A stretch of 64,000 nucleotides of DNA from Labrenzia sp. R4_2. Lineage in GTDB: Bacteria; Pseudomonadota; Alphaproteobacteria; Rhizobiales; Stappiaceae. The position numbers were made by a program, and so were the translations under genes. Below the pieces are notes generated by a model. It did no database searches. It was not told the origin of the DNA and saw nothing but the letters and a program-made list of their open reading frames with translations. The stretch covers positions 310,001-374,000 of the forward strand of contig NZ_JAGHRJ010000005.1 in the NCBI RefSeq assembly GCF_017743865.1. Direction: 5' to 3'. Shown one piece after another: positions 32,605 through 44,000 of the stretch (within the stretch, counting starts at the first letter, position 1; each line of letters begins with the position of its first letter).

Positions 32605-35600
32605 GCGCGGGGCGTCAAATAGCGGCCAGCGCCGCCGCTCCCCCCGGCTATTTCCATCGGATACGGGAAAGCGCGTCGAGACGTTGGGACCAGCTCGAAG
32701 CGGACCCGGAGCTCGCAGGTCCTTGGCACCAGCTCTTCAAACAGGTGCAAAGCCCGCGACACATTCTCTCGGAGCTGCTTCAGAACGCCGACGATGCTGG
32801 CGCCAAGGAAGCGCGGGTATCGATCGAGAATGATCGCTTCGTGTTCGAGCATGATGGCGAGGATTTCATCGAAGCTCATTTCGCGTCGATCTGCCGCTTC
32901 GGCTACTCGAACAAGCGCGCCCTCCATACGATCGGTTTTCGGGGAATCGGCTTCAAGAGCACATTCAGCCTGGGTGATCGGGTCGAGCTTTTCACGCCGA
33001 CTCTCGCTATCGCCTTCGAACGCACCCGGTTCACCGAACCGCGCTGGATCGACGGCGCGAGCACCACGTCGGGAACGACGCGTGTCGAGGTGGCGATCTC
33101 CAACCCCTTGCTGCGCCGTGAGGTCGAAAAGAACCTCGACGAATGGCTGAAAAGCCCGGTGTCGCTGCTCTTCTTCAAGACAATTCGCCGCCTTCAAATC
33201 GGCGATGAGGCAGTGCATTGGCAAAGCCTCGGCCCGGGTCCCATCGCCAACAGCGAATGGATGGCCCTTGACGATAAAGCGGATGATCCCTTCCTGCTGG
33301 TGCGCTCGGCCGAAGAGGAGTTTCCGGTCGATGCGCTCGACGAGATCCGTAAGGAGCGTATGATTGGCGCCGAGGACGGCGGCGACTTTCCACCCTGCCG
33401 GGTGGAGATCGTCCTGGGAGCGAAAGGACGACTCTATGTTGTCCTGCCGACCGGTGTTGAGACCCCGCTTCCCTTCGCCTGCAACGCTCCCTTCATCCAG
33501 GATCCTGCGCGACTTAAGATCAAAGATCCAGAGACGTCGCCGACCAATCGCTGGCTGCTGAAGCGCACCGGCGAGCTCGCCGCCAATGCGATGGCAGATT
33601 GGCTCGAACAAGCCAAAGCCAGTCCGCGAGAGAGGGCGGATGCCTACGGGTTTCTCCCAGACGTCGACCGAGAGGCGAGCACGCTAGAAGGGACTTGTGC
33701 TGCCATTGTCGAGCTGGCGTTTGATGAAGCGATCGGAGATCGGCCGGTCCTGCTCACCGAAGAAGGCCATGTCGCCGCAGCCAACGGGGCGATCGCTGTC
33801 CCACAGCCGATATTTGATATCTGGCCCGCCGACCAGGCGATGGCCTTGCTCGATAAACAGTCGCGACCGGCGCTCTGCCAGCATGTGTCGTCGAGAGACC
33901 GAACCAAGCTGGTTCATTGGAACCTAGTCGAGGAATTTTCGAAAGCCGATCTGCTTGAGCAACTGCGTAACAAGCATCTCCCCCGACCGTCCACGTGGCG
34001 ACACCTGCTGAATTTGTGGTCGTATATCGCGCCCGAGGTGACTGGCTGGCAATGCCGCAACGCCGATCAACTACGCGTCGTTCCGGTCCAAGGCAAGGAA
34101 GTGCTCTACTCAGCCTCGGAGGTCGTACGACTCGGCGAGAAGAAGTTGCTACAGTCGGACGAGGACTGGGAGTTCCTGGCCGACCATCTGATAGTACTCA
34201 ACCAGAACTGGACGCGCTTCCTCGCTGAACAGCGTCGCGGCAGGAGTGCCAAGGACACTGGGCGAGGCGACGCTGTCGAGGCAGCCTTCGCGGTGCTAGA
34301 GGAGATCGGCCTTGACGGGACCAGCGACGTCAATGCCGTGATCGAACGCGTCGCCGTCGATTACTTCAGTTCTGATCAGCCAAAGCTGGTCGAGTGCGTC
34401 CAGCTTGCCCAAATCGCAGCTAAGCTGGGGGTCACCATCGGCGGATCCTTTCGGTATGCCTGTGCTGACCTGAAGCTTCGCGCTATCGAAAAGGCCGTGC
34501 TGTTCGATGAGCACGGCACGCTGGAACAGCTGTTGCCAGAGGCAATCCAGAAAACTCGGCTTCTACATCCCGATTATGTTGCGAGCTTCAAGTCCTGTAC
34601 CCGCGACGAGTGGCTCCAATGGATCTCGTCGGGCAGATCGGGGCTGCGGACATTCCCACCCCTTGCAGAGACGCGGACGTTCTCGGGACGCGAGTCTTCG
34701 CTGAATGTCGAGCTCAAGAAGCGAGCATTCTCGGGACGGGTTGAGTATCGGTACAAGGACCCGTGGTTCTATATTAACGATTGGGACTTTCCAGCTGAGC
34801 TTTGGACGCATTGGCAGCGCGCAGCAAAGACGGACGACGGCATATGGGCTGCCGTCGCGGAGAGACTGATTGCGGAGAAGAGCGATTTCTGGTCACAGAA
34901 GGCATCTGCGACAATCGTTGAGGAAGCTTCCAACGGCCATCGACGAACCGTATTGCGCCGCGGGCTACTTCCGACGTGGGCATCGCGGCTTCGGGAGCTG
35001 CCGTGCCTTCGCGATGTGCGCGGTTTCCTGCATAAACCCGGCGATCTTCTGCGGCGCACCCCGGAGACGGAAGCACTGATCGATGTCGAGCCTTTTGTGC
35101 AGGGGCTGCTCGACCGGGAAACGACCCGCCCGCTGCTGGACTTGCTCGGCGTCCGGAATACACCGAGCGGCCCGGAGCGCTTGCTCGACCGGCTGCGCGC
35201 ATTGGCAAAGTCGGACAGGGCTCCTAGCCACGAAGTCGAGAAATGGTATCGCCGTCTCGATCAGATGTTTGACGGAAGCTCGACCACGGACGCGCAGAGC
35301 ATCAGGGATGCCTTCAGGACCGAGAAACTCATACTTGCCCACGACGGCACGTGGGTCACGTCGGGAGGAGTGTTCCTAGCCGGGGATGAAGAGGATGTTC
35401 CTGGCGCTGCGACAGTCCGGGTCTCGGTGGTCGATCTCAGCTTATGGCGGCGCATCGGTGTCGCTGATCGTCCGTCAGCGGACCTGGCGCTACAATGGCT
35501 GGGCACTCTGGAATCAGAAAAGGTGCTGTCGCCCGACGATGCGCGTCGCGTTCGCACCCTGCTGGGACGCTACCCGACGCGAATCTGGGAAGAGTGCGGC

Positions 35601-36833
35601 CATTGGGTGAACCTGCTGGGCGAATGGGTTCCGGTGGACACGCTCGCGTATATGCTCAGCATGCAAAGCCTGTTCACTTACGGGCACCTTCACAATTGGG
35701 TAAAACGCAGGACTGCGGATCTCCGTCAGCTCTCGGCCGACACGGTTCAGGCTGTCCCGTTTGCGTCAATGGCTGCGCTATCGGACCTCGTCGAAGAGCG
35801 CTTCAACCAGCCTTCGTCGCTTACGGGTCTTGAAGACCGGCGCGCCTGGTTGACAGCGTTCGGAGTTCAGCTCGGGCGGATCGAGTTTGCCGATTCCGCC
35901 GACACCGAGCGTGTGAGAGCACTAGCGGAAGCGATTGCGGAGACAAGCTGGGTCCAGGCGCCCAAACTGGAGGTCATTCCCTACCTCGATGGTATGCCCG
36001 CTGGCACCGCGCGGCTTACCGACGTCCTTTGGCTGGACCGTCAACTGTTCGTTGGCCCTCTACCGAAGGCGAAGCTCGCCAAGCGCGTGCCCGAGGAGAT
36101 CGGAAGGAACCTGACTACCGATATTCGCGCAGCCCTAGCCTATGCGTTCGATCGATCGCCTGAGGACATAAAGGACTACCTCGAGGAGAACTTCACGCTT
36201 GGCCCTGAGCAAGAAACCGTTGCGTCGGCTGTCGAGCTCCCGCCCGAAGCCGCACCGATTGAGGACGGTGTAGTAGGGGAGCCTTCCGCGGGCGCTGATG
36301 AGGATGCTGCGTCGATCGCGAAGGACGATGTCCATCTGTCGGAGGACGATGAATCCACCGCACCGCCCGAACCCGAGCCGCAGCCCAAAGAGCTGGATCA
36401 TGACTTGATTGACGCTGAAATCGCCACCAAGCCCCGTGTTGCCCCCAAGCCTCCACGTCCCAGCGTCATGGCGCGTTTCGCGCTCGCCCACGGTTACAAG
36501 GCCGACGGCAACGACCGCTTTTTCAATTCGGATGGAAGCTGGATCGGCCGCGCCAATGGTGCGAGATTTCCGTGGGAGCGCCGCTCGGCAAGCGGCGAGG
36601 TGTTGTGCCACTACTATCCGAAGGAACACTGTCTGGAGCGCGACGCGCTTCAGATCGAAGCTGACATCTGGGGCCTGCTCGATCTGAAGCCCGACGTGTA
36701 CTCATTCATTCTCGTCAACCCGGAGGGCGAGCCCGTCGAGATGACGGGGACTCACCTACGCGCGCTGCGCGACAACGGCGAGATCACCATTCATCCCGCA
36801 ACATACAGGCTCGTTTATGACCTCAACGACTAG
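32601..36833 (+). CDS. Sacsin-like GHKL (HSP90-type) ATPase, 1410 aa
   Basis: The start is the ATG at 32601 overlapping the previous stop (ATGA). The N-terminal domain has the GHKL boxes: SPRHILSELLQNADDAGAKE (N box, about residues 51-70), FEHDGEDFIEAHFASICRFG (G1 region) and IGFRGIGFKSTFSLGD (G2, about 112-127). This is the sacsin N-terminal ATPase type. About 1000 residues of unrecognised helical and mixed sequence follow, then an acidic linker (near 1220-1275). The C-terminal domain RFFNSDGSWIGRANGARFPW, EVLCHYYPKEHCLERDALQI is one I cannot name. Large GHKL ATPases of this kind are known in other defence systems. It overlaps the nuclease gene downstream by 17 bp, implying co-translation. 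Confidence 0.88.
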   Translation: MSAGRQIAASAAAPPGYFHRIRESASRRWDQLEADPELAGPWHQLFKQVQSPRHILSELLQNADDAGAKEARVSIENDRFVFEHDGEDFIEAHFASICRFGYSNKRALHTIGFRGIGFKSTFSLGDRVELFTPTLAIAFERTRFTEPRWIDGASTTSGTTRVEVAISNPLLRREVEKNLDEWLKSPVSLLFFKTIRRLQIGDEAVHWQSLGPGPIANSEWMALDDKADDPFLLVRSAEEEFPVDALDEIRKERMIGAEDGGDFPPCRVEIVLGAKGRLYVVLPTGVETPLPFACNAPFIQDPARLKIKDPETSPTNRWLLKRTGELAANAMADWLEQAKASPRERADAYGFLPDVDREASTLEGTCAAIVELAFDEAIGDRPVLLTEEGHVAAANGAIAVPQPIFDIWPADQAMALLDKQSRPALCQHVSSRDRTKLVHWNLVEEFSKADLLEQLRNKHLPRPSTWRHLLNLWSYIAPEVTGWQCRNADQLRVVPVQGKEVLYSASEVVRLGEKKLLQSDEDWEFLADHLIVLNQNWTRFLAEQRRGRSAKDTGRGDAVEAAFAVLEEIGLDGTSDVNAVIERVAVDYFSSDQPKLVECVQLAQIAAKLGVTIGGSFRYACADLKLRAIEKAVLFDEHGTLEQLLPEAIQKTRLLHPDYVASFKSCTRDEWLQWISSGRSGLRTFPPLAETRTFSGRESSLNVELKKRAFSGRVEYRYKDPWFYINDWDFPAELWTHWQRAAKTDDGIWAAVAERLIAEKSDFWSQKASATIVEEASNGHRRTVLRRGLLPTWASRLRELPCLRDVRGFLHKPGDLLRRTPETEALIDVEPFVQGLLDRETTRPLLDLLGVRNTPSGPERLLDRLRALAKSDRAPSHEVEKWYRRLDQMFDGSSTTDAQSIRDAFRTEKLILAHDGTWVTSGGVFLAGDEEDVPGAATVRVSVVDLSLWRRIGVADRPSADLALQWLGTLESEKVLSPDDARRVRTLLGRYPTRIWEECGHWVNLLGEWVPVDTLAYMLSMQSLFTYGHLHNWVKRRTADLRQLSADTVQAVPFASMAALSDLVEERFNQPSSLTGLEDRRAWLTAFGVQLGRIEFADSADTERVRALAEAIAETSWVQAPKLEVIPYLDGMPAGTARLTDVLWLDRQLFVGPLPKAKLAKRVPEEIGRNLTTDIRAALAYAFDRSPEDIKDYLEENFTLGPEQETVASAVELPPEAAPIEDGVVGEPSAGADEDAASIAKDDVHLSEDDESTAPPEPEPQPKELDHDLIDAEIATKPRVAPKPPRPSVMARFALAHGYKADGNDRFFNSDGSWIGRANGARFPWERRSASGEVLCHYYPKEHCLERDALQIEADIWGLLDLKPDVYSFILVNPEGEPVEMTGTHLRALRDNGEITIHPATYRLVYDLND

Positions 36834-38109
36834 CGCTATGGCGTTGCCGCTCGACCACATGGCTCGTTGGGGTGGCGTTTCCAAACGGGTCCTTCAGGCG
36901 TTTAACGGGCACAGCAACCTCCCCGTCCATGAATTGGCGAAGGCCAAGGTGGAGAAGCCCCACGGTCGTACACGACCGCTACCGAAAGCATCGGGCACCG
37001 TGAATTTCAGTGCTTGGCGTCTCGCCCACGCGGTCAAGAAGGCTGATTGCTTGCGGTGGCCGTCCGCGCCAATTCGGTGGGTAGGGGCTACCGGGTTTCT
37101 TCTCGAAAACGGTCACCTGTTCGATTGGGACGCGAGCGAATGGTGCCTGAACGAGGGCATGTCAAATTTCTATGCTGACTTCGCCGGCACTGGCTTAGCC
37201 GGTCGGATTGCACAAGGTATGGCTCTACTGTTCCTGGAGGACACCGGCTACGCCTATGTCGGTCGCTTTGAAACCGAATGGAGGAAACGCGCCACCACGC
37301 AAAATAGGCAATGGCCAGCAGACAAGACGAAGGCACCAGACTTCATCGCCGAAAACGCACGACAGGAATGGGTGCTCGCCGAGTGCAAGGGTGGGTTCTC
37401 GACTCCTGGACGGAAACCGCCAATCAAAGGCGCCCTGAGGGAGGGACTGACCCAGCTCGACGGTTGGGACAAATATATCACCCCCCAGCCAATCAAGAGC
37501 TTTGCGATCGGCACCTTCCTACGTGAAACCGGAGATACTTCCGGCGAGACATCGCTTATCGCTTTCGTCGACCCTGAACCGGAGATCTCTGAAAATCCTG
37601 TCGAATTCCCCCGCGACGCGGTTCGCCGGGCTAATTATTCCTCGTGGCTATCGCTGATGGGATTGGACGACGCGGCTACTCGGCTTCGGGAAGACGAAGA
37701 GGAGCCGCGGCGATACGAGTTTCCTCTTCTATCCGTGGGTGGACGCCAATATGCTGTCAGCATCGCGTCTGTGGCGCCGAGGTATCCCGACCTGTCTAGC
37801 CGCAAATTCTGGCGTGAATTCCGAGACTGGCCGTTTTGGCCTTTCCCCTGGTTCCGGGATGGCATCGACATCGAACTTGTCGGCCTTGATCTGAAAGTCC
37901 TGCGCGCTCTGAGTTCGGCGGTACAGCCGGCTGGTGCTTCAGAGTTGATGGCGCTGGAACCATCGGAGCGGCGAGACACGCCCGCCGATCTGGATGGCGG
38001 GACATTTTACGGCAGTGTTTTTTCGGACGGTTCCTTGATGGGCGAGCTAAGGCTTCGGCATCCGGGCGAGCCGTTTCCTGATTTCGATTGGATCGAGGTG
38101 GAACTGTGA
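36817..38109 (+). CDS. Putative PD-(D/E)XK nuclease, uncharacterised family
   Basis: This 430-aa protein begins inside the end of the sacsin-like gene; ATG 36838 is an alternative start. A restriction-fold nuclease motif lies in the middle: DKTKAPDFIAENARQEWVLA directly followed by ECKGGFSTPG (about residues 169-198), giving D-x(n)-E-x-K, plus a preceding Glu in RFETEW. Flanking regions are Trp-rich (KFWREFRDWPFWPFPWFRDG). I do not know the family. Its stop overlaps the methyltransferase GTG (GTGA). It is the probable effector of the rightward arm; the neighbouring methyltransferase might mark self DNA. The catalytic triad looks intact. Confidence 0.7.
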   Translation: MTSTTSAMALPLDHMARWGGVSKRVLQAFNGHSNLPVHELAKAKVEKPHGRTRPLPKASGTVNFSAWRLAHAVKKADCLRWPSAPIRWVGATGFLLENGHLFDWDASEWCLNEGMSNFYADFAGTGLAGRIAQGMALLFLEDTGYAYVGRFETEWRKRATTQNRQWPADKTKAPDFIAENARQEWVLAECKGGFSTPGRKPPIKGALREGLTQLDGWDKYITPQPIKSFAIGTFLRETGDTSGETSLIAFVDPEPEISENPVEFPRDAVRRANYSSWLSLMGLDDAATRLREDEEEPRRYEFPLLSVGGRQYAVSIASVAPRYPDLSSRKFWREFRDWPFWPFPWFRDGIDIELVGLDLKVLRALSSAVQPAGASELMALEPSERRDTPADLDGGTFYGSVFSDGSLMGELRLRHPGEPFPDFDWIEVEL

Positions 38110-41018
38110 CAGCTTACAAAAAGAAACTCATCGAAGTCGCCATTCCGCTCGAAGCGATCAATGCGGCCTCTGCGCGCGAGAAGTCGATCAGGCATGGCCA
38201 TCCGTCAACGCTGCATCTGTGGTGGGCGCGGCGGCCGTTAGCTGCGTGTCGAGCTGTTCTTTTTGCCCAGCTGGTTGATGACCCTTCGTCTCACGCCGAA
38301 GAACTGCTCGCCAACTCCTCACTCCGTGCTCAGGCGGAAGCGGAACTACCGGAGCGCCTTGCTGCTTGGGAGAAGAGCAAGGCTTCGGCGCAGGGGACGG
38401 CGGCGGTTTCACCAGAGCCGACGCTGGAGGACGTAGCGGTCGAGATTGAGCGCAAGCGGCTCTTCGCCATCATCGAGGACCTGGTGAAGTGGGAGAACTC
38501 GACTAACGAGAAGGTGCTGAAACGGGCCCGTGTCGAAATCCGCAAGAGCTGCGGCGGCGAGTTGCCGCCAGTCTATGACCCGTTTTCGGGCGGCGGGTCA
38601 ATCCCGCTGGAGGCGCAGCGTCTCGGTCTGCCCGCCTATGGGTCTGATCTGAACCCGGTCGCGGTGATGATCGGCAAGGCGATGATCGAGATCCCGCCGA
38701 AGTTCAAGGACAAGGAGCCGGTCCATCGGGGCGCGAAGGACCGGCAGTTCTATCGTAACGCCGAGGGTCTAGCGGAGGACGTCAAATATTACGGCGAGTG
38801 GATGCGCAAGAAGGCATGGGAACGCATCGGGCATCTCTATCCGCAGATTGAACTGACGAAGGGATATGGGGGGGCCAGGGCGACAGTGATTGGTTGGATC
38901 TGGGCGCGCACGGTGCCAAGTCCCGATCCAGCGTTCTCGAATGTTGCGGTACCAATCGCATCGAGCTTCCTGCTCAGCACTAAGACCGGCAAGGAGGCGT
39001 GGGTCGAGCCCATCGTCGATAAGCAGGCGAAGTCCATTTCCTATCGGGTCAGGCATGGCGGAACCAAAGCCGAGATCGCGGCGGCCAAGGAGGGGACCAA
39101 GGCAGGTCGCGGCGCGAATTTCCGCTGCCTTATGTCAGATGCTGCAATCACTCCTGACTATGTGAAGAGTAATGGGCGTGCCGGCAAAATGGGCCAAACG
39201 CTGATCGCCATTGTTGCGGAAGGTAATCGCAGCAGAGCCTATGTCGCGCCTACGGAGATGCACGAAACAATCGCCCTGTCGGCAAAGCCTGTATGGGAAC
39301 CGGTAACCAAACTCCCGAACGATCCTCGCAATTTCTGGACGGTGGACTACGGCCTAGCGACTTTCGGCGACTTGTTCACTGATCGCCAGTTGGTGGCTCT
39401 GAACACTTTCAGCGATCTGGTACAGGAAGCACGGGAACAAATTGAGGTCGATGGTTTGGCCGTCGGACTCCAGAACGATGGCGTACCTTTGCGCGATGGC
39501 GGTAGCGGAGCCCAAGCCTATGCTGAGGCAGTAAGCGTCTATCTTGGATTGGCGGGTAGCAGACTTGCCGACAGCTGCAACACGATCTGCCGGTGGGCAG
39601 CGGACAAGACGCAGCTAAAGAATATGTTCAGTCGGCAGGCTATTCCCATGTCGTGGGATTTTTTCGAGGCCAATCCATTTGCAAGTGCTGCTGGCGATTT
39701 TCTCGTGAGCGCGACAACGGTTTCCAAGGTTTTGGACCGGTTTCTACCATTTTCACCGGGTATCGAGTGTAATCAGGACGCGCAGACCGCCGAATACCCA
39801 GCGGGGACCGTTATTTCGTGCGATCCGCCCTATTATGACAATATTGGCTATGCGGATTTGTCGGACTTTTTCTACTGCTGGATGAAGCCAAATATCCAGA
39901 AGGTATATCCAGAGGTCTTTTCCGTTCTCGCCACGCCCAAGGCCGAGGAGCTGGTAGCAACGCCGTATCGGCATGGGGGGCGCGAGTCTGCCGAACGCTT
40001 TTTCCTTGATGGGATGAGCCGTGCAATCGCGAATATGGCGGCCCAATCATCGGATGCGTTTCCGGCGACGATTTATTACGCATTCAAGCAGAGCGAGATT
40101 GATCAAGAGGGCATCAGCTCGACAGGTTGGGCCACCTTTCTGCAAGCAGTAGTCGAAGCCGGCTACGCTGTCGTTGGTACTTGGCCGATGCGTACCGAAA
40201 TGGCGAACCGCATGATCGCCTCGGGGACCAATGCTCTTGCCAACTCCGTCGTCCTCGTTTGTCGAAAGAAGGAAACCACGGCAGAAAGCATTACACGCGC
40301 TGAGTTCATCCGTGCATTGAAGCGCGAGCTGCCGCCATCGATCTCCGAGCTTCAGGCCGCCAACATCGCGCCGGCGGATATGCCACAATCAGCCATCGGC
40401 CCCGGCATGGGCGTGTTCTCGCGCTACAAGACTGTGCTGGAGTCAGACGACAATCCGATGAGCGTGAAAACCGCGCTTCAGCTCATCAACAAAGAACTCG
40501 ACGAGTACCTAGGGGGCATCCAGGGTGAGTTCGACGCGGACACCCGGTTCGCCATCACCTGGTTCGAGCAGCACGGGAAAGGCAAGGGGGACTATGGTGT
40601 GGCTGACAACCTTGCCCGTGCGCGCGGTATCGCGGTCGAAAGCGTCAAGCACGCCGGGATCATAGATAGCGCCGCCGGCAAGGTCCGCATCCTCGCCCGT
40701 GACGAACTCGACAAGGATTGGGATCCGGAAGAGGACAGACACCTGACGGTGTGGGAGTGTCTCCAGCATTTGATCCGCCTGCACGAGAAGGACGGTATCT
40801 CCCACGATACCGCCGTCCTTTTGAAGAAGATCAGCACCCAGGCCGTGGCGGTGAAGGATCTCGCCTACTGCCTCTACGACATCAGCGCAAACAAGCGGAA
40901 GGATGCGAAGGAGGCCACGGCCTACAACGCCCTGATCGCCGATTGGACTGAGCTGACAAAGGCCGCGGCGTCCATCCACGACGCACGCGGCGATCGTCAG
41001 ATCCGGTTGGATATTTGA
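38106..41018 (+). CDS. DUF1156 DNA adenine methyltransferase
   Basis: The start chosen is GTG 38106, overlapping the upstream stop, with GAGGTGG four bases before it. This gives a 970-aa protein. The N-terminus is the DUF1156 signature: LIEVAIPLEAINAASAREKS and HPSTLHLWWARRPLAACRAV. The methyltransferase has VYDPFSGGGSIPLEAQRLGL (SAM motif I, about residues 156-175) and ISCDPPYYDNIGYADLSDFF (DPPY catalytic motif IV, about 570-589). Order IV after I with long inserts fits large defence methylases. The C-terminal 250 residues may recognise DNA. It probably marks host DNA for the system, as methylases do in BREX and DISARM. Confidence 0.93.
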   Translation: MTAYKKKLIEVAIPLEAINAASAREKSIRHGHPSTLHLWWARRPLAACRAVLFAQLVDDPSSHAEELLANSSLRAQAEAELPERLAAWEKSKASAQGTAAVSPEPTLEDVAVEIERKRLFAIIEDLVKWENSTNEKVLKRARVEIRKSCGGELPPVYDPFSGGGSIPLEAQRLGLPAYGSDLNPVAVMIGKAMIEIPPKFKDKEPVHRGAKDRQFYRNAEGLAEDVKYYGEWMRKKAWERIGHLYPQIELTKGYGGARATVIGWIWARTVPSPDPAFSNVAVPIASSFLLSTKTGKEAWVEPIVDKQAKSISYRVRHGGTKAEIAAAKEGTKAGRGANFRCLMSDAAITPDYVKSNGRAGKMGQTLIAIVAEGNRSRAYVAPTEMHETIALSAKPVWEPVTKLPNDPRNFWTVDYGLATFGDLFTDRQLVALNTFSDLVQEAREQIEVDGLAVGLQNDGVPLRDGGSGAQAYAEAVSVYLGLAGSRLADSCNTICRWAADKTQLKNMFSRQAIPMSWDFFEANPFASAAGDFLVSATTVSKVLDRFLPFSPGIECNQDAQTAEYPAGTVISCDPPYYDNIGYADLSDFFYCWMKPNIQKVYPEVFSVLATPKAEELVATPYRHGGRESAERFFLDGMSRAIANMAAQSSDAFPATIYYAFKQSEIDQEGISSTGWATFLQAVVEAGYAVVGTWPMRTEMANRMIASGTNALANSVVLVCRKKETTAESITRAEFIRALKRELPPSISELQAANIAPADMPQSAIGPGMGVFSRYKTVLESDDNPMSVKTALQLINKELDEYLGGIQGEFDADTRFAITWFEQHGKGKGDYGVADNLARARGIAVESVKHAGIIDSAAGKVRILARDELDKDWDPEEDRHLTVWECLQHLIRLHEKDGISHDTAVLLKKISTQAVAVKDLAYCLYDISANKRKDAKEATAYNALIADWTELTKAAASIHDARGDRQIRLDI

Positions 41019-41031
41019 GGGGGAACGGAAC

Positions 41032-44000
41032 GTGGCAAAAAGCACGCGCCAATATGTATTTGAAGGAATGGAACTGCTGCCGGTGGCGCTGATTCCTTTC
41101 GTCGAAAAGCGGCTCGAAACCTCGCTAAAGGGGCACTGGCAAGTCCAGGTGCTGGAAAAGCTGCCGAACTTGCGTCCTAACAGCAGCGGCGCGGTCGGTT
41201 GGGACCAGGCCGCGCTGTTCAACGTCATGGATCGCTTCTGGAGCGAGGCGTTCAAAGCGGTGCTCGGCCGTGCCGAACGCTCGCTGGTCAATGAGCTGGG
41301 CGACGTTCGGAACAAGCTATCGCACAACGCGACCTTCACCTACGACGACGCCGAGCGCGCGCTCGATTCCATGCGTCGGTTGATGGAGGCGATCAGCGCC
41401 GGCGAGACGGCCGAGCAGCTCGGCAAGATGCGCGACACTATTCTGCGCACGAAGTTCACCGAGCTTCGGCGCAACGAGGAGCGACGGAAAACCCAGCGTC
41501 TCGAAATCTCGGTCGAGACCGTGGCCGGCCTATTGCCGTGGCGCGAGGTGGTCGAGCCGCACCAGGATGTTGCCACCGGCGAGTTCCAGCAGGCCGAATT
41601 CGCAGCCGATCTCGCCAAGGTGCATTCGGGCAGCGCTCCGCCGGAATATCGCGACCCGCGCCAGTTCTTCAGCCGCACCTATCTGACGGAAGGTTTGAGC
41701 GCGCTGCTGATCGGGGCAGCGAAGCGGCTGTCCGGCAGCGGCGGCGATCCCGTCGTTGAACTGCAAACTAACTTCGGCGGCGGCAAGACACACTCGATGC
41801 TGGCCCTCTATCACATGGGCGGCCCGACTCCGGTCCAGGATCTCTCCGGCCTGGACCAGTTGCTCGAAAAGCAGGGCCTTAGCGTGCCGAAGGGCGTCAA
41901 TCGCGCTGTGCTCGTCGGCACATCGCGAGGACCGCAGGACGTGCTCCACGCCGAGGGTGATCGGAAAATCCGAACGACCTGGGGTGAACTCGCCTGGCAG
42001 CTTGGCGGCGCTGACGCCTATGCCATGGTGGCGGGAAACGACGCCAGCGGCATCGCACCGGGCTCGAACCTCTTGGAGGCGCTCTTCAAGAAATATGCGC
42101 CGAGCCTAATCCTGATCGATGAATGGGTCGCCTACCTCCGGCAGATCTACAAGGTCGAGGGGCTGCCGTCGGGGTCGTTCGATGCGAATTTGTCCTTCGT
42201 TCAGTCGCTGACGGAGGCGGTGAAGGCTAGCCCCGGCACACTGCTCGTCGCCTCCTTACCCGCCTCGCAGATCGAGGTGGGTGGCGAAGGGGGCCAGGAA
42301 GCGCTAGCGCGCCTCAAGCAGACCTTCAGCCGTGTGGAATCCTCGTGGCGGCCGGCGAGCCAGGAAGAGAGCTATGAAATCGTCCGGCGGCGGCTGTTCA
42401 AGGACATCCCCGGCGACAAATTCCATCACCGTGACAACACGCTGAAGCAGTTCGCCAAGCTCTATCGAGAGAACGCCAACGATTTCCCGCAGGGCTGCGC
42501 GGACGAAGACTACCGCCGCAAGCTGGAGAAGGCTTATCCGATCCATCCCGAGTTGTTCGATCAACTCTACACGAGTTGGGGTTCACTCGAAAAATTCCAA
42601 CGTACGCGAGGCGTACTCCGTCTGATGGCGCAGGCCGTCCACGAGCTTTGGATGAGCGGCGACCCGTCGGTGATGATCATGCCAGGAAGCGTCGCGGTTA
42701 GCTCGCCGCGCATTGAGCCGGAGTTGCTGCACTATCTCGACGTAAGCTGGCAGTCGATCATCGCCGGTGATGTCGATGGCACAACGTCCACGCCCTATAA
42801 GATCGATCAATCGGCGCCGAACCTGAACCGCTACTCGGCGACCAGGCGGGTCGCCCGAACGATCTTCATGGGAACCGCGCCGACGCACCAGCAGCAGAAT
42901 ACCGGTTTGGACGACAAGCAGATCAATCTTGGAGTCGTGCAGCCGGGAGAGCGCCCGGCAATTTTTGGAGACGCACTTCGGCGGCTGACCAACCAGGCCA
43001 AGTTCATGCACGCCGATCTTGGCCGCTACTGGTACTCCATGTCGGCCAGCCTCAACCGAATTGCCGCGGATAAGGCAGCGCAGATCGAAGCGGCGTTGGT
43101 TGACGTGACGATCGACGCGGAACTCGGCAAATATGTGAATGGCCTCGCGGATCGTGGGCATTTCGACGCCCGGCAGGTCGCGCCAGCCTCCTCGGCCGAG
43201 GTGCCCGATGAAGCCGGCGGCGTGCGGGCCGTGGTATTGGGGGTCGCGCATTCGCACAACGGACGCGACACCTCGGAAGCGTTGATCGAAGCGAAGGACA
43301 TCCTGATGCAGCGTGGCAGCGCACCGCGCGTGTATCGCAACACCCTGGTGTTTATCGCTGCGGACGCCCGCCAGCTCGACAACCTGAAAGACGCCGTGCG
43401 CACCTCCCTAGCGTGGGGCGAGATCGTCCGCGACACTGATCGGCTCAACCTCACCCAGAGTGACAGTGCGCTCGCTAAGGCCAAGCTGGCCGAAGCAACC
43501 GAGACGATAAAGACGCGTCTCAAGGAGGCGTGGTGCTATCTGCATTATCCGACGCAGGAGAGTGCCCAGGCCGATGTCGAGTGGATGTCGGGCAAGATTC
43601 CGGCACAGGACGGGCTATTGGCGCGGGTGAGCAAAAAGCTCGTGGCCGAGGAAGGGCTGCTCACCGAACTGGGACCATCGCGCCTCGATCGCGATCTCCA
43701 GAAATACATCTGGAACGGCAAACCACACCTGTCATTGAAGGATTTGCTGGAGTATCTTAACCGCCACATCTATCTACCGCGACTGAAGAACCGGGACGTC
43801 TTGATTAAGGCCGTACAGGCAGCCGTCAGCGGCATGCTGCCCGGACCCTTCGCCTACGCCGAGCGATGGGATGAGAATGCAGGTGCCTATCTGGGGCTTG
43901 CAATCGAACGAACCGACAATGCGGTTGTGGTCATCGACAGCGATAGCATCATCGTGAAGTCTGACGTTGCTGAGGCACACAGGCCGGCCCCCGCAGAGCC

